Part shown: positions 58,187 to 60,407 of the stretch, piece by piece
Layout of the letters: each line of letters begins with the position of its first letter
Position numbering within the stretch: position 1 is the first letter of the stretch
Assembly (NCBI GenBank): GCA_913061315.1
Contig: CAJXUC010000017.1
Location: 1-60,407, forward strand
DNA: 60,407 nucleotides
DNA from: an uncultured Gammaproteobacteria bacterium
GTDB lineage: Bacteria > Pseudomonadota > Gammaproteobacteria > GCA-001735895
Direction: 5' to 3'
Notes under the pieces: model-generated
The model's input: only the letters and a program-made list of their open reading frames with translations
What the model was told of the DNA's origin: nothing
Database searches by the model: none
Position numbers and translations under genes: made by a program

Positions 58187-58907
58187 TAACGTTAAAATGA
58201 TTAACCGTCTAAACGGCTGATCTTCAGCAAGAAATTCTTTTTATTGATGGCAGTAATCTGCTTGATATTGATCCCAACCAGAATATTGGCTACTGCTTTT
58301 GTAGATAGTCGCCTCACTTATAATATTATCAAGCTGTATAGGTTTGTTAAACCATTACAGACACTCTATCCGTTGGCGAACCCCCGAGGCCGTTTCTGTC
58401 TTCGTTATACAGATGGGATAGAGACATTTTTTTAATTTTCAACCCTAATAAACCCTATAGATGCCCCACCTTGGGTGGGGTAGACATAGTCTGCTAACGT
58501 GTTTCTCACCTGATCCCGATATTACTCATTAATCTACTCAGGTTCCTTCCTTTCAATCCATTCCAAGGTACAAATCTTGTGGTGTACTGGTCTCACCGAT
58601 ACCTTGATCTTTACCTCAGTCTTAAGGCTAAGATCGTCGCCTTGGTTGATCATGGACCTGACATCAATGACCTTCTTTCAGGTGTTCGTCAGGGTGTTGG
58701 TATAGTTAGTAGATCTCTTTATTCGTTATATAAAGCCCAAGTAATTGTCTTTGCCGCGTTTTTTAATGCCTTATTACGTGGGATAAATTGGCTGATGTTT
58801 CGGAGCTGCTCTCCTATTTTTTGAGCGAAGGGGTGTAAATTGAAATTAACGCGGATAGTTTTTAAATTTCTTTTAGGGATTACACAATCTGGGCTTACAT
58901 CCTTGCA
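58187..58907 (+). other. Non-coding accessory region with a strong hairpin
   Basis: I recognise no gene in this 721-base stretch; short open frames (58244-58435, 58579-58824) match no family I know. A perfect 7-base stem (CCCCACC / GGTGGGG) with a 3-base loop lies at 58465-58481, without a U-run. A smaller palindrome (CCGTCTAAACGG) lies at about 58204-58215. Confidence 0.4.
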
Positions 58908-60407
58908 TTAATTACTTAAAGGTCGATAAACTTTTTGAGATAAAAAACTATAGCGTTTTAACCATAGCAAAAGCGTTAACAATAATGTCGCTAGTGTAAA
59001 GGAACCGCCTCCGCCTCCACCACTATCTGTTGACGCTGGGGTTGTCGTAATAACTTGGGTCAAAGTTGCTTTTGATGGACCGGTAGAGTAGCCGGTTGTT
59101 GAAAATATCCCTTCACCCATTATATTCAGGTCAAAGTTTGAAAGGTCGTAAAAAATATTATTACTACAACTCACCGAAAAGCGGGCTTGTGCGTTTGCTT
59201 TATCAGGAATATCTACAAATTGTGATCCATCATTATCAGTTGAGAGCAATAAATCAACAATTCCATAACTGCTTTTATCTTCTGAGAACGTATACAGCTT
59301 AATGTCCACACTTGGACAATTAACCGGGGCATTCGGGGTATTAGCTGGATTCCATTCCACTGTTGTCCCATCAGTTGCCGTTAATTGAAGCTCCGCATTG
59401 TGAGAAGTAATGGCAAAGGGTCCAGATGTTGTATCCACTGAGATTTGAACATCGTCAGTACCTTGGCCGGCTCTCCCGTCACGAACAGTCACACGAAAGT
59501 TAAGCACTCTATTTTTTGTAGGTAATGTTTCACCTTTTGTCGAAATATTGTTTATTTGTGTCATTAAAACAGGAAATTCACGAGTGCTAGTAGTTTTGGG
59601 CATACCCGTTCTAAATAAAGGGTTGTTGCCTTGGTCTGTTCCGATGGTGGTCGAAGTGGTTGCTACCGCGCCGACATCCATTTGATCCCATTGATAACTG
59701 AGAGTATCCCCTGTGTCTACTGCACTTGCCGTTAGACGAAACGGTGTGTTAATTGGAATGACTCTATCAATACCTGCGTTAACATTGGTTGGGTCTGAGT
59801 TAGCAGGGCTTATGATAGCCGAAGTAGCACAAGTCCCCCCGGCCCCTGTTACAAAAGAATTTATTTCTGCTATTGATCCCGCGTGAAAAGTTGCATCAGT
59901 AGAGTTTGAAATATTTTCATCAATACAAAGTCCCGCATAGCCCATGATTGAAGAACCACTCCCCGGTTCAAAGGCTGTTGATGCATTACGATTTGCACAA
60001 TTGCTGTTGCTGCCGTTATAACTATGGTTGCCTCCAAATTGGTGTCCGATTTCATGAGCGACGTAATCAATGTAAAAAGGGTCGCCAGTCGGGTTTTTCA
60101 AGCCAGTGACACCCCAAGCTTTATAGTCATCATTGCAAGCAACCCTTAAACCAGCAACACCCCCACCACGTGTACCAAATACATGCCCAATATCATAATT
60201 AGAATTTCCAATCGTTGTATCTATTTGGGTTTGGTTTTGATTTAACAAGGCAGAAACATTATTATTTGAAAACCCAAAATCAGCTGGGGCAACTTCTATG
60301 ATTGAGCTATTGGTTGTTATTAAGTTTAGGTGAATACCCAAGTCACCTTCGAAAATTTGATTGACTCGATTGATAGCCGTGTTAATTTCTGACATTGCGG
60401 CCTCTAA
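58908..60407 (-). CDS. Secreted reprolysin-like zinc metalloprotease with GlyGly-CTERM (5' end outside window)
   Basis: The visible part is about 499 residues and the frame stays open to the window edge, so the signal peptide and propeptide are outside. The zinc site HEIGHQFGGNH (residues 114-124 from the first visible Met at 60395) has the HExxHxxGxxH pattern of M12B/reprolysin-type enzymes. It is followed by GSSIMGYAGLC, with the Met-turn. Ig-like or beta domains follow (NAGIDRVIPINTPFRLTASA). The C-terminus has a GlyGly-CTERM signal: GGGGGGSFTLATLLLTLLLWLKRY. Such tails are processed by rhombosortase after type II secretion. It would be a cell-surface or secreted protease. Confidence 0.88.
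   Translation of the reverse strand, partial: LEAAMSEINTAINRVNQIFEGDLGIHLNLITTNSSIIEVAPADFGFSNNNVSALLNQNQTQIDTTIGNSNYDIGHVFGTRGGGVAGLRVACNDDYKAWGVTGLKNPTGDPFYIDYVAHEIGHQFGGNHSYNGSNSNCANRNASTAFEPGSGSSIMGYAGLCIDENISNSTDATFHAGSIAEINSFVTGAGGTCATSAIISPANSDPTNVNAGIDRVIPINTPFRLTASAVDTGDTLSYQWDQMDVGAVATTSTTIGTDQGNNPLFRTGMPKTTSTREFPVLMTQINNISTKGETLPTKNRVLNFRVTVRDGRAGQGTDDVQISVDTTSGPFAITSHNAELQLTATDGTTVEWNPANTPNAPVNCPSVDIKLYTFSEDKSSYGIVDLLLSTDNDGSQFVDIPDKANAQARFSVSCSNNIFYDLSNFDLNIMGEGIFSTTGYSTGPSKATLTQVITTTPASTDSGGGGGGSFTLATLLLTLLLWLKRYSFLSQKVYRPLSN

Noticed and set aside
58465..58481. Rho-independent terminator
   Set aside because: The stem is strong, but there is no following U-run and no intact gene directly upstream for it to terminate.

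Overview
The window looks like a chromosomal piece of a low-GC, probably marine, gammaproteobacterium. This is inferred from gene content: CsiV-type protein beside mfd, lolCD, comEC-exbBD-lpxK-Trm112-kdsB synteny, a DUF1415 protein, lytic transglycosylase Slt, guaBA and xseA, a GlyGly-CTERM protease, and a membrane-bound formate dehydrogenase cluster with DUF3305/DUF3306 proteins. I cannot name the genus. Bases 1-47 are not biological: they match the Illumina/Nextera P7-side adapter with an 8-base index, so the left end is an artificial contig end.

Layout. (1) 48-3050: decayed ground with a truncated FkbM-type methyltransferase remnant, an intact long-form GAPDH gene and an IS30-type transposase remnant. 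(2) 3050-13490: an FMN riboswitch in front of an orphan type-II lumazine synthase, a DUF2889 protein, a small membrane protein, a decayed membrane-protein gene, def, bioA, then csiV-like and mfd on the minus strand, and a HTH/PBP-like regulator. (3) 13500-27900: a formate dehydrogenase island (DUF3305, DUF3306, polyferredoxin-like protein, TorD-like chaperone, small Tat protein, FdhA, FdhB, FdhC, DUF3144) with two good sigma-54 promoter motifs. A histidine kinase and a sigma-54-dependent response regulator follow on the opposite strand and are natural candidates for its control. An exported rhodanese and a small exported protein come next. (4) 28100-42300: envelope biogenesis: lolC-lolD, DUF2062, comEC, exbB-exbD, an in-frame MsbA-LpxK fusion, Trm112-like protein, kdsB, a Nudix hydrolase, DUF1415, slt and a DUF4156 lipoprotein. 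(5) 42369-46400: a minus-strand group of RidA, a molybdopterin oxidoreductase and a two-domain protein joining a HisA-like barrel, apparently without its catalytic aspartates, to a nucleoside 2-deoxyribosyltransferase-like domain. I consider this the most novel item. (6) 46492-54222: xseA, guaB, guaA, prpE and a LysR regulator. (7) 54428-60407: a tRNA-Arg(UCG) gene followed by an accessory region: decayed DUF6538-type integrase, a zinc-finger methyltransferase, an FG-GAP repeat lipoprotein, an IS30 C-terminal remnant abutting a truncated outer-membrane barrel gene, and a secreted reprolysin-like metalloprotease that runs off the window.

How the parts work together. The formate dehydrogenase genes encode a periplasm-facing, Tat-exported, cysteine-type molybdenum or tungsten enzyme that would pass electrons through FdhB and cytochrome b to quinone. 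The envelope block supplies lipoprotein export (LolCD), lipid A flipping and 4'-phosphorylation (MsbA-LpxK) and CMP-Kdo (KdsB). All functional statements rest on motif reading by eye; no database search was possible.
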